DNA from: J005 sp964613235
Lineage (GTDB): Bacteria; Pseudomonadota; Zetaproteobacteria; Mariprofundales; Mariprofundaceae
NCBI GenBank assembly: GCA_964613235.1
Contig: CAZTGM010000044.1
Location: forward strand, 1-16,315
Reading direction: 5' to 3'
DNA: 16,315 bases
Part shown: positions 7,087 through 14,457 of the stretch, piece by piece
How the letters are laid out: every line of letters begins with the position of its first letter
How positions within the stretch are numbered: position 1 is the first letter of the stretch
Translations under genes and position numbers: made by a program
Notes under the pieces: generated by a model
The model's database searches: none
The model's input: only the letters and a program-made list of their open reading frames with translations
What the model was told of the DNA's origin: nothing

Positions 7087-7197
7087 TTATGCATGACAGT
7101 TACTACCTGCCATCGACACTGACGCTGAAAGTGCATCCCGAAGCAAACTGGCTAACCGGGAGCACAATTTATACAAATAAGGTGCGAGTAATTTCAT
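7087..7197 (-). CDS. Candidate 36-aa small protein or leader peptide
   Basis: ATG at 7195-7197 opens a 36-codon frame ending in TAA at 7087. The product begins MKLLAPYLYKLCSRLASLL and ends in SNCHA. The first 25 residues alternate hydrophobic and basic residues in an amphipathic pattern. The SD is weak (GGA only). It sits between the YHS/HMA-like gene and the hairpin leader. It may be a real small protein, a leader peptide acting on the hairpins, or chance, since ORFs of this size are common. Confidence 0.25.
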   Translation of the reverse strand: MKLLAPYLYKLCSRLASLLRDALSASVSMAGSNCHA

Positions 7198-7226
7198 TGG
7201 CAATTCCACAACCGCATTGAATTTGC

Positions 7227-7709
7227 CTAACTCTTTACCGGCGGCTTGTTGCAGCATGCCGCATCGTCTGCCGCCAAATGATCCAGCTCGTTTTCCTCGG
7301 TATAATGAATCCAGCCGCGCTTCAGTCGTTCGCCCCAGCCACTGCCAAGTGCTGCGCCTGCCTTGAGCAACGCTTTTTCAATCTGTTCGGCTCGCGCTTC
7401 CAACAGATTGTAATCGATACTCACCCTACGCTTATCGACATGTACATTCCGCACACCCATCAACTGTTCAATCGCCCGCATCAAATGCTGCTTCTGCGTA
7501 TCATCTACCGCACGATCCAGTAAAAAATGTCTGCGTTTGATGATCGGCTGGCGGTGCCCTGCCTGCTTGCCAATATACAACGAAGGGCGAGCAACAAAGT
7601 TTTCCCGACATTGCTGCGAACAAAAATTATATATCAGGCCTAAACGTCTGGCATGAATTTCTGAACCTTCCGTTTCCATATGGCAAACCGGGCACTGTCT
7701 CTGTGACAT
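7227..7709 (-). CDS. YHS/TRASH protein with a degenerate HMA-like domain and Cys-Cys tail
   Basis: This 160-aa protein has no signal peptide and is probably cytoplasmic. Residues 4-48 form a YHS/TRASH-like metal module (C6, C9, H10, C30, C34; CPVCHMETEG then YNFCSQQCRENF). Residues about 56-122 have the beta-alpha-beta-beta-alpha rhythm of a heavy-metal-associated domain but lack the GMxCxxC loop. The tail holds WIHYTEENELDHLA and ends with C152-C153 in ACCNKPP. This resembles small proteins found beside copper ATPases, possibly Cu(I) chaperones or sensors; that likeness is from memory. The start is ATG 7709, with GGGAAGG 7 bases upstream; a TTG at 7715 is too close to that site. It is the last gene of the upstream cluster, 33 bases after the preceding gene. 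Confidence 0.8.
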   Translation of the reverse strand: MSQRQCPVCHMETEGSEIHARRLGLIYNFCSQQCRENFVARPSLYIGKQAGHRQPIIKRRHFLLDRAVDDTQKQHLMRAIEQLMGVRNVHVDKRRVSIDYNLLEARAEQIEKALLKAGAALGSGWGERLKRGWIHYTEENELDHLAADDAACCNKPPVKS

Positions 7710-7742
7710 GCTCAAGCCTTCCCTGCAACCACTACGTAGATG

Positions 7743-8186
7743 CTATTCAGGATAATAAATGCTGGACACATAGGACTTGCCTCTATCTGAGAAACGCACA
7801 CTTACCAGATGTTTGTCCTGGTCATGACCAAACCTGAAGCGAGCCATATACCAACCATCCAGCTCCACCATACGATTGTAGCCTTCTGTGCTGCCATCCG
7901 GGTGGATCACTTCCGATGAAACCTGAAGCCCATGTACTGGCTTCCTGTTTTTCTCAATGCTAACCATCACGTGATATTCATCGCGACTGTAGCCTGTACC
8001 ATCAGGAGCTCTCATGATGTGGAAGGTCACGCTGTGAATTCCGTCAATGTTTTTGATGGCGATAAAGCCCTGTTCATGTTTCATGGTCGATGTCTTCGGC
8101 GCTTCCTGCCCGGCAGCATGCACTGTCATACTCAGCATGCCGGCGAGCAATAACATAAACATCAGCGTGAATGATCTTCTGTTCAT
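7743..8186 (-). CDS. Exported YtkA-like beta-sandwich protein, second of a tandem pair
   Basis: This 147-aa protein has a signal peptide at about 1-24 (MNRRSFTLMFMLLLAGMLSM and the following TVHA). The mature domain alternates short beta strands: VTFHIM (53-58), YHVMVSIEKN, GLQVSSEVIHPDG (95 is His), DGWYMARFRFGHD. This looks like the YtkA/FixH-like immunoglobulin-type fold. It is a clear paralogue of the protein at 8200-8667. Both keep FHIM, HP(D/N)G, (D/G)WYM and GH, so H56, M58, H95, M114 and H121 are candidate copper ligands. The start is ATG 8186, preceded by AAGGAAG and 13 bases after the upstream stop; the longer frame to 8243 overlaps the neighbour and lacks a signal sequence. Copper binding is inferred. 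Confidence 0.82.
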   Translation of the reverse strand: MNRRSFTLMFMLLLAGMLSMTVHAAGQEAPKTSTMKHEQGFIAIKNIDGIHSVTFHIMRAPDGTGYSRDEYHVMVSIEKNRKPVHGLQVSSEVIHPDGSTEGYNRMVELDGWYMARFRFGHDQDKHLVSVRFSDRGKSYVSSIYYPE

Positions 8187-8199
8187 ATAACTGTCTTCC

Positions 8200-8667
8200 T
8201 TAATGCGCCGGAAATTCAACACCGACAAAGTGCTTGGCACCATCAGCTGTCTTGAACAACACCATCACCTGATGCGACCCCGGATGCCCCAGATCATATG
8301 CAGTCATATACCAGTCTCCCATTTTCATCATCATTTTGGATTCGGATTCGCCGTTAGGATGTGTGACCTTGGAATTGACCACGATATCACCTAGCAACCG
8401 GCCATTTTCTTCTACCTTGATCATCACGTTGTGCGAACCGCCATGCTGCATGCCTGCCGCAGCTTTCATGATATGAAAACTGACCGTGTAACCATCCACC
8501 TGCTTCTGCTTGAGAAACGCGTCTTTCATCCCGGCCATGTCGCCATTCATTGATGAATGATTCTCCATCGAACATGGATTGGCTACATCCATGGGCATAT
8601 CGCCTGCCAGCACCGGGGGCACTCCGATCATGCCCGCTGCAACGATAATCATTGTCTGTATTTTCAT
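8200..8667 (-). CDS. Exported YtkA-like beta-sandwich protein with Met-rich N-terminus, first of a tandem pair
   Basis: This 155-aa protein has a signal peptide at about 1-21 (MKIQTMIIVAAGMIGVPPVL, then A). The mature N-terminus (22-50) is rich in Met, His and Cys: GDMPMDVANPCSMENHSSMN, then GDMAGM. The following domain matches its downstream paralogue: VSFHIM (62-67), VTHPNG (H103), GDWYMTAY (M121), LGHPG (H128). MMMKM (112-116) adds a further Met cluster. The start at ATG 8667 has AAGGAGC 8 bases upstream. An ATG at 8709 overlaps the tlpA stop as ATGA but would put 14 polar residues before the signal peptide and has only a weak SD. A periplasmic copper-binding role is inferred from composition and neighbours. 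Confidence 0.82.
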   Translation of the reverse strand: MKIQTMIIVAAGMIGVPPVLAGDMPMDVANPCSMENHSSMNGDMAGMKDAFLKQKQVDGYTVSFHIMKAAAGMQHGGSHNVMIKVEENGRLLGDIVVNSKVTHPNGESESKMMMKMGDWYMTAYDLGHPGSHQVMVLFKTADGAKHFVGVEFPAH

Positions 8668-8705
8668 GCTTTTTGCTCCTTGTTGCTCATATGCTTTCTG
8701 CTCTT

Positions 8706-9245
8706 TCATTTACCTGATGCAGGAACCTTGCCTGTGTTATAAATGCCATTCAGAATCTCCAGCATCTGGGGATCAGCCCATGGAAAAGCCCCGTTGACCT
8801 TCTCCACGTAAATACCGTTTCGATTGATGACAAAGGTTTCCGGATATTTGAATACGCCCAGTTTTGCGGCTGCAATCGTCTTGCCGCCTTTATCCCAGTA
8901 GATCGGGAAAGGGATCTTTTGTTGCTCGATAAAAGCACGTACATCCTCCGCATTGTTATCAGCCGCCAGGCCTACAACGAGGAATTTATCCTTGGGTAAC
9001 ATTTCGGAGAGACGGATCAAATCCGGCATTTCCTGACGGCATGGCGGACACCAGGTGGCCCAGACATTGAGAATCACCACCTTGTGCGCAAACAGATCAT
9101 GGCTGCTGACCGTTTCTCCCGCCAAGTTCGTCAACTGCAACTCGGGCATGGACTTGCCCTTCATCGGTAATGTCAGCTGATCGCTTGCAGAACAGCCGGC
9201 CAGCAGCAGAGCAGTCAATGACAACATCAAAAATACGGTCCGCAT
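8706..9245 (-). CDS. TlpA/ResA-like thioredoxin-fold lipoprotein
   Basis: This 179-aa protein has a lipoprotein signal with lipobox LLAGC (C18). The TlpA-like thioredoxin domain has the redox motif WCPPC (C66, C69) in NVWATWCPPCRQEMPDL and the cis-proline P135 in KYPETFVI. The GAFPW region near the C-terminus is usual for the family. It acts in the periplasm as a thiol reductant and is normally recharged by CcdA or DsbD; a ccdA gene lies at 3206-3961. It begins 3 bases after the DUF411 stop, with GGAGG inside that gene. It probably reduces cysteines of neighbouring copper proteins, for example the CQCC of the DUF411 protein; the partner assignment is inference. Confidence 0.9.
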   Translation of the reverse strand: MRTVFLMLSLTALLLAGCSASDQLTLPMKGKSMPELQLTNLAGETVSSHDLFAHKVVILNVWATWCPPCRQEMPDLIRLSEMLPKDKFLVVGLAADNNAEDVRAFIEQQKIPFPIYWDKGGKTIAAAKLGVFKYPETFVINRNGIYVEKVNGAFPWADPQMLEILNGIYNTGKVPASGK

Positions 9246-9248
9246 CGC

Positions 9249-9773
9249 TTAATACCTCCGGAACACCGTGGCATGGCCCGTTTTGTCAAAGGACAACACC
9301 TGATAATTCCTCGGTGCCTTGCCCTCTTCCTGCATGCCCGGCGATTGCATCGGCATGCCCGGGGCCGTAAGGCCTGCCACCTGCGGACGTTCCTTTAGCA
9401 GGCGTTTCACATCATCGGCCGGCACATGCCCTTCAATGATATAGCCATCAACAAGAGCCGTATGACAGGACGCCAGGTTTTCGGGGATACCATACTGTGC
9501 CTTGACCGCTTCCATATCATCGCGCTTATGCTCAATGACGGTAAACCCGGCATTGCGCAAATGCTCCGCCCAGCCAGTACAACACTGACAACTGGGTGAC
9601 TTGTACATCACCACTTCCGGCAGTACTGACTGCGGTTGTTGTTGCATCACCGCAGCCGACTCCTCTACGGCAACTGCGGTTTGTCCCTCTTGTCCGGTAT
9701 TGTTGCATCCGGCGATAAAGACGATTCCCAGCAACAGTGCCCAGAACATCATCGTACCTGTTTTACGCTTCAT
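9249..9773 (-). CDS. DUF411 copper-associated lipoprotein
   Basis: This 174-aa protein has a lipobox FIAGC (C23). The DUF411 domain runs from about residue 52 to the end, with all its hallmarks: YKSPSCQCCTGW (C62, C64, C65), LASCHTALVDGYIIEGHVPA (C103, H104, H116) and PGMPMQSPGM (M140, M142, M147). DUF411 proteins are regularly found with copper and silver resistance genes and are thought to bind metal in the periplasm. Here it is lipid-anchored. Its ATG overlaps the RND pump stop as ATGA (9770-9773) and has AAGGGAG upstream. It may serve as the periplasmic metal donor to the pump, since no CusF domain is seen. An extended frame to 9857 runs into the pump gene and lacks a signal at its start. 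Confidence 0.92.
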   Translation of the reverse strand: MKRKTGTMMFWALLLGIVFIAGCNNTGQEGQTAVAVEESAAVMQQQPQSVLPEVVMYKSPSCQCCTGWAEHLRNAGFTVIEHKRDDMEAVKAQYGIPENLASCHTALVDGYIIEGHVPADDVKRLLKERPQVAGLTAPGMPMQSPGMQEEGKAPRNYQVLSFDKTGHATVFRRY

Positions 9774-12700
9774 ATTTGCTCCCTTGTATCCCGAATCATT
9801 TGTTTTTCCTTGATCTGTAGCAGGGCACCGTAAATCACCGGCAACACGATCAGACACAGTAATGTTGTCGTCACCATGCCCCCGATCATCGGCGCGGCAA
9901 TGCGCTGCATGACATCCGAACCCGTACCGCTACCAAGCATGATCGGCACCAGCCCTGCAATCACGGCAGTCGCCGTCATGGCAATCGGGCGCACGCGTTT
10001 GGCCACGCCGCTTTGCACGGCCGCGCGCAGATCCTCAACGGAAAACGCACCCTTCTTCTGTGCCCGCCGCTGTGCCACTTCCTGATCGATGAATGTCAGT
10101 ACCAGCACGCCAATCTCGGCTGCCACACCGGCCAGTGCAATAAAACCGACGGCTACGGCAACAGACAGATTGAAGCCCAGCCACCATACCAGCCAGAACC
10201 CGCCGATCAGCGAAAACGGTACCGACAACATAACCACGACAGGTGCGGTCAGATTGCCGAAGTTGAAATACAACAACAGAAAAATCAGCAACAGGGTTGC
10301 CGGAATAACAATGCGCATTTTTGCTGCTGCCCGTTCCATGTATTCAAACTGGCCCGACCATTCCAGTGTATAACCGGCCGGTATGTTGACCTGATCGGCA
10401 ATAATCTGTTTAGCTTTCGCCACATAGCCACCGATATCACTGGAACTGATATCGACATAAACCCAGGCATTGGGCCGTGCATTCTCGCTCTTGATCGACG
10501 GTGGCCCGCGCACGATATCGATGTTGGCAACGGCAATCAGTGGAATCTGTGCACCGGTCGGCGTCGGAACCAGCACCCGTTTCAGGGCTTCCGGATCACT
10601 GCGATAATCACGTGGATAACGCAGGTTAACCGGATAACGTTCCAGCCCCTCCACGGTTTGCGTCACATTCATGCCGCCAATAGCCGACTGAATGACATCT
10701 TCGATATCGCCGATCGTCAGGCCGTAACGGGATGCCTGATCGCGCTGAATATCGATATCCAGATAATAGCCGCCCGCCGCCCTGTCACTGAATGCTGAAG
10801 TCGTTTCCGGCAAGGTCTTCACAGCTCGTTCGATATCCTCGCCGACCTTTTGCAGAACATTCAGATCAGGGCCCGACACCTTGATGCCGATCGGCGTCTT
10901 GATGCCGGTGGAGAGCATGTCGATTCGCGTTTTGATCGGATAGGTCCAGGCATTGGCAAGGCCCGGAAATTTGATGGCCGCATCCATTTCGCGCATCAGC
11001 TCCTGCGTCTTCTTGTCCGGATCCGGCCATTCTTCTCTCGGTTTCAGACGAACAATCGTTTCCAGCATGGACAATGGTGCAGCATCTGTGGCCGTATCGG
11101 CACGCCCGACCTTGCCGAACACCGTCTCCACCTCGGGAAACGTTTTCAGAATCCGGTCTGTCTGTTGAAGTAGCTCTTTGGCCTTGGTGATCGAAATGCC
11201 TGGGAATGTTGTCGGCATATACAGGATATCGCCTTCATCCAGCGGCGGCATGAACTCCGAACCGATCTTCGAAATCGGAACGGCCATGGAAAACAATAAT
11301 CCCAGCGCAATCGCCAACGTCATACCTTTATATTTCAGGGCACAGGCCAGTGCCGGGCCATGTGCCCACTGCAAGGCACGATTAACCGGATTTTTCTCTT
11401 CTGGCATGACCTTGCCGCGAATGAACCAGCCCATAAGCAGCGGCACCAGTGTCACAGCCAGCACGGCCGACCCCAGCATGGCATAGGTCGCCGTAAACGC
11501 CAGCGGCTTGAACAGACGCCCTTCCTGCGCTTCCAGCGTGAAGATCGCCATATAGGATACGGTGATAATCAACAGCGAGAAAAACAGCGCCGGCCCCACT
11601 TCGCGTGACGCATTACCGATTGCCAGCCAGCGCTCGGCAATCGTCAGCTCCGCGCCTTTCTCATGTTCGGCCTGTTCCAGATGCTTGTGTGCATTCTCGA
11701 TCAATACGATGGCGCCATCAACCATGGCACCCAACGTGATGGCAATACCACCCAGGCTCATAATATTGGCTGCCAGGCCCTGCCACTGCATCAGTGTAAA
11801 TGCTATCAATACGCCCAGTGGCAATGTAACAATGGCCACTAGCGCGCTGCGCGCATGCATCAGAAACAGCATGCATACCAGTGAGATCACCAGAAATTCC
11901 TCAAACAGCTTGTCCTTCAGGTTTTCCACGGCCCGTTCAATGAGCCCACCTCGATCATAGGTCGGCACAATCTCCACACCGTCCGGTAAGCCTGTTTTCA
12001 GCTCTTCCAGCTTTTCACGCACAGCCTTGATCGTTGTCAGCGCATTTTCGCCATAACGCATGATGATCACACCACCGGCGACTTCCCCTTCACCGTTCAG
12101 CTCGGCAAGCCCACGCCTGAGTTCCGGCCCCAGATGCACATGCGCCACATCACGCAGCAGAATCGGCGTACCATGGCTGTCCACACCCACGGGGATCGTT
12201 TCCAGATCCGCAATACTCTTCAGATACCCCTTGCCTCGCACCATGAATTCGGTCTCACCCATTTCAATCAGGCGACCACCGACATCATTATTGCTGCGCT
12301 TGATGGCATGCCTGACCCTGGCCAGGGGAATGCCGTATTCGGCCAGCGCATTCGGATCAACCTCAACCTGATACTGCTTCACATAGCCGCCGATAGAGGC
12401 CACCTCAGATACGCCATTTACGGTCTGCAAGGCATAACGCATGTACCAGTCCTGAATCGAGCGTAATTCGGCCAGATCATGCGTTCCGCTTTTATCGACC
12501 AGTGCATATTCATACACCCAGCCCACTCCGGTTGCATCCGGCCCCAGCGTCGGCGTTACCCCTTGCGGCAAGCGCCCTGCCACATAATTCAGATATTCCA
12601 GCACGCGTGAACGCGCCCAGTACATATCGGTGCCATCTTCAAAGATGATATACACCACTGAAAAGCCGAAAAATGAATAGCCACGCACAACCTTGGAATG

Positions 12701-12931
12701 CGGCACAGCCAGTAGTGCTGTGGTCAGCGGGTATGTCACCTGATCCTCAACCACCTGCGGCGCCTGGCCCGCATAATCGGTAAACACGATGACCTGCACA
12801 TCAGAAAGGTCGGGGATCGCATCCAGTGAAATATTTTTCACGGCAAAGGCACCGGCTACCACGAGAATGCCGGTAAAAATCAGCACAATCAGTTTATTAC
12901 GCAGGCTTGCATCAATGATCTTCCCAATCAT
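9770..12931 (-). CDS. cusA: CusA-type Cu(I)/Ag(I) RND efflux pump
   Basis: This 1053-aa inner-membrane pump has the usual length and order of the heavy-metal RND family. The N-terminal helix is followed by NISLDAIPDLSDVQVIV, the first periplasmic loop, a helix block from about 345-505, the second periplasmic loop and a final helix block from about 885 on. Proton-relay D405 sits in GAMVDGAIVLIENAHKHLE. The methionines that carry Cu(I)/Ag(I) in E. coli CusA (M573, M623, M672) are matched by M572 (LYMP), M622 (APLSMLET) and M672 (RIDMLSTG), which supports monovalent metal over Zn/Co/Ni. It works as a trimer with the adaptor and channel encoded just upstream. The SD is weak (AAGGGA, about 9 bases from ATG), and 58 bases separate it from the adaptor stop. 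Confidence 0.96.
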   Translation of the reverse strand: MIGKIIDASLRNKLIVLIFTGILVVAGAFAVKNISLDAIPDLSDVQVIVFTDYAGQAPQVVEDQVTYPLTTALLAVPHSKVVRGYSFFGFSVVYIIFEDGTDMYWARSRVLEYLNYVAGRLPQGVTPTLGPDATGVGWVYEYALVDKSGTHDLAELRSIQDWYMRYALQTVNGVSEVASIGGYVKQYQVEVDPNALAEYGIPLARVRHAIKRSNNDVGGRLIEMGETEFMVRGKGYLKSIADLETIPVGVDSHGTPILLRDVAHVHLGPELRRGLAELNGEGEVAGGVIIMRYGENALTTIKAVREKLEELKTGLPDGVEIVPTYDRGGLIERAVENLKDKLFEEFLVISLVCMLFLMHARSALVAIVTLPLGVLIAFTLMQWQGLAANIMSLGGIAITLGAMVDGAIVLIENAHKHLEQAEHEKGAELTIAERWLAIGNASREVGPALFFSLLIITVSYMAIFTLEAQEGRLFKPLAFTATYAMLGSAVLAVTLVPLLMGWFIRGKVMPEEKNPVNRALQWAHGPALACALKYKGMTLAIALGLLFSMAVPISKIGSEFMPPLDEGDILYMPTTFPGISITKAKELLQQTDRILKTFPEVETVFGKVGRADTATDAAPLSMLETIVRLKPREEWPDPDKKTQELMREMDAAIKFPGLANAWTYPIKTRIDMLSTGIKTPIGIKVSGPDLNVLQKVGEDIERAVKTLPETTSAFSDRAAGGYYLDIDIQRDQASRYGLTIGDIEDVIQSAIGGMNVTQTVEGLERYPVNLRYPRDYRSDPEALKRVLVPTPTGAQIPLIAVANIDIVRGPPSIKSENARPNAWVYVDISSSDIGGYVAKAKQIIADQVNIPAGYTLEWSGQFEYMERAAAKMRIVIPATLLLIFLLLYFNFGNLTAPVVVMLSVPFSLIGGFWLVWWLGFNLSVAVAVGFIALAGVAAEIGVLVLTFIDQEVAQRRAQKKGAFSVEDLRAAVQSGVAKRVRPIAMTATAVIAGLVPIMLGSGTGSDVMQRIAAPMIGGMVTTTLLCLIVLPVIYGALLQIKEKQMIRDTREQI

Positions 12932-12989
12932 GTGTTGAATCCCTTAACCTCAAAGGCACGAATACATAAAGAAAACTCAATCAATATAT

Positions 12990-14423
12990 TCATTTCGGGC
13001 CATCCATATTCATATCCTTTATCTTGTTATCCTGGCCTTGTGATGAATTCATTTGCATATCAGACATATCCATGCCATTCATGTCCATTCCCGACATATC
13101 CATCCCCTCCATTCCTTCGGCCTCTGTGCCTAAAGTCTTCGGCGCCACCATTTTTGCTGCGGCTTCACGGATCGAGGATTCGGAATCAATGAGAAACTGA
13201 CCACTGGAAACCACCAGTTCGCCGGCTTTCACGCCGTCAAGAATTTCAACCAGTCCGTCCGAATTTGCGCCGGTACGCACAGTGCGCGGCTCAAAACGCC
13301 CTGCTCCGGTCTGCACAAATACATGCGCGTTTTTCCCTGTAACCAGCACCGATTCCCTGGGCACAAACACCCCGGTCTTTTGCTGACCGGCCACAATCGT
13401 TACATCACCAAACATATCCGGCTTGAGCAGTCCGGCCCTGTTATCGAATTCAATGCGCACCTTGTTGGTACGCGTTTTCGGATCAAGATAGGGGTAGATA
13501 TAGGTGATATGGCCAATGAAATCATGTTCAGGAAGTGAGGCAATAAGCAAACGCGCCGCATCCCCTGTTTGCACCCAGGGAATCTCGTGTTCATACAGAT
13601 CGGCCAGCACCCATACACGCGACAAATCGGCAATCTGATATAATTCCGATGCTGGTGTCACATGCGCACCCTCGCGCACGCCAATCTTCGTCACCACACC
13701 GGCAGCCGGTGCATGGATATGCATGCTCTTGCGCACCCGATGGCTTTTCTGCAATGCTCGAATCTGGTGTTCGGCCACATCGAAAAAACGCAGGCGATCC
13801 AGTGAAGAATCCAGCAGGCGTTTGGCCCCTTCGCGAATATCCGCATACGGGCTATCCTTCAACAGCTCCCAGTTGGACAGGGCCAGCAGATATTCTTCCT
13901 GCGTAGCTACCAGTTGCGGCGAATAGAACGACAGCAACATCGTATCTTCCTTCACCGTTTCACCGGTTTTATCGACAAACAGCTTGTCCACCCAACCATC
14001 CACCTTGGGATGCAGTGTTGTCAGCAATGTCTCATCATAGGTGATGCGACCAACGGTCGTGATTTCTCGTGTTACCGTCTGCTTAACAGCAGGTGTCACA
14101 CGCACGCCCATATTCTGCGTTACCGTGGGATCAATTTTTACCGTACCGGCCGGTACATTGCCAGCACCTGTCGCATTTTCTGCACACACCGGAATATAAT
14201 CCATGCCCATGGAGTCTTTCTGAAATGTCGGACTGGTTACCGACGGATTCATCGGATTGCGCCACATCAACGGCTGAGCACCGCCCGCACAAGGGCCATC
14301 ACCCTGCACTGCCGGCCCGTTGCCACCTGATTGTTCCGGTGATGGCATGCCAAAAAGCGCATAGCCCAGTGCCACCCCTGCCGCCAGCATGGAAAGCGTC
14401 AATCCCATCTGTTTCAGCTTCAT
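12990..14423 (-). CDS. cusB: CusB-like periplasmic adaptor with Met-rich C-terminal tail
   Basis: This 477-aa membrane-fusion protein is anchored by an N-terminal helix or signal (about 8-26). A short heavy-metal module follows at 53-80 (MWRNPMNPSVTSP, KDSMGMDYIPVC; M53, M58, M72, M74, C80), like the metal-binding start of CusB/CzcB relatives. The barrel, lipoyl and hairpin domains of the HlyD/CusB fold span about 95-420, with VDGWVDKLFVDKTGETVK and PAAGVVTKIGVREGAHV as the two lipoyl halves. The tail (438-475) carries GMDMSGMDMNGMDMSDMQM and ends DMNMDGPK, with about a dozen Met and few hydrophobic residues. The adaptor links pump to channel and hands metal to CusA. AGGAG lies 4-8 bases before ATG 14423. 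The Met tail may replace a CusF-type donor; that is inference. Confidence 0.93.
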   Translation of the reverse strand: MKLKQMGLTLSMLAAGVALGYALFGMPSPEQSGGNGPAVQGDGPCAGGAQPLMWRNPMNPSVTSPTFQKDSMGMDYIPVCAENATGAGNVPAGTVKIDPTVTQNMGVRVTPAVKQTVTREITTVGRITYDETLLTTLHPKVDGWVDKLFVDKTGETVKEDTMLLSFYSPQLVATQEEYLLALSNWELLKDSPYADIREGAKRLLDSSLDRLRFFDVAEHQIRALQKSHRVRKSMHIHAPAAGVVTKIGVREGAHVTPASELYQIADLSRVWVLADLYEHEIPWVQTGDAARLLIASLPEHDFIGHITYIYPYLDPKTRTNKVRIEFDNRAGLLKPDMFGDVTIVAGQQKTGVFVPRESVLVTGKNAHVFVQTGAGRFEPRTVRTGANSDGLVEILDGVKAGELVVSSGQFLIDSESSIREAAAKMVAPKTLGTEAEGMEGMDMSGMDMNGMDMSDMQMNSSQGQDNKIKDMNMDGPK

Positions 14424-14457
14424 ATATCACTCCTGAAAAACCAGTTAATTATGTTAT

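Noticed and set aside
7200..7213. GG-N8-TTGC pattern on the minus strand resembling a second sigma-54 promoter before the ATPase operon
   Set aside because: Only the GG and TTGC match; the rest of the -24 box (TTGT for CACG) does not. Such a short match is expected by chance, and its start would fall inside the 36-codon frame.
7710..7715. TTG start for the YHS/HMA-like gene
   Set aside because: It lies almost directly on the SD-like GGAAGG, while ATG 7709 has proper spacing and begins at the conserved Cys module.
7732..7739. CTACGTAG palindrome between two genes
   Set aside because: An isolated 8-base palindrome with no promoter context is expected by chance in a window of this size.
8668..8709. 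ATG at 8709 overlapping the tlpA-like stop (ATGA) as start of the first YtkA-like gene
   Set aside because: It would place 14 polar residues in front of a normal signal peptide and has only a weak SD, whereas ATG 8667 has AAGGAGC upstream.
10013..10798. Plus-strand open frame of 261 codons
   Set aside because: It is antisense to the conserved CusA coding region and its translation has no family features.
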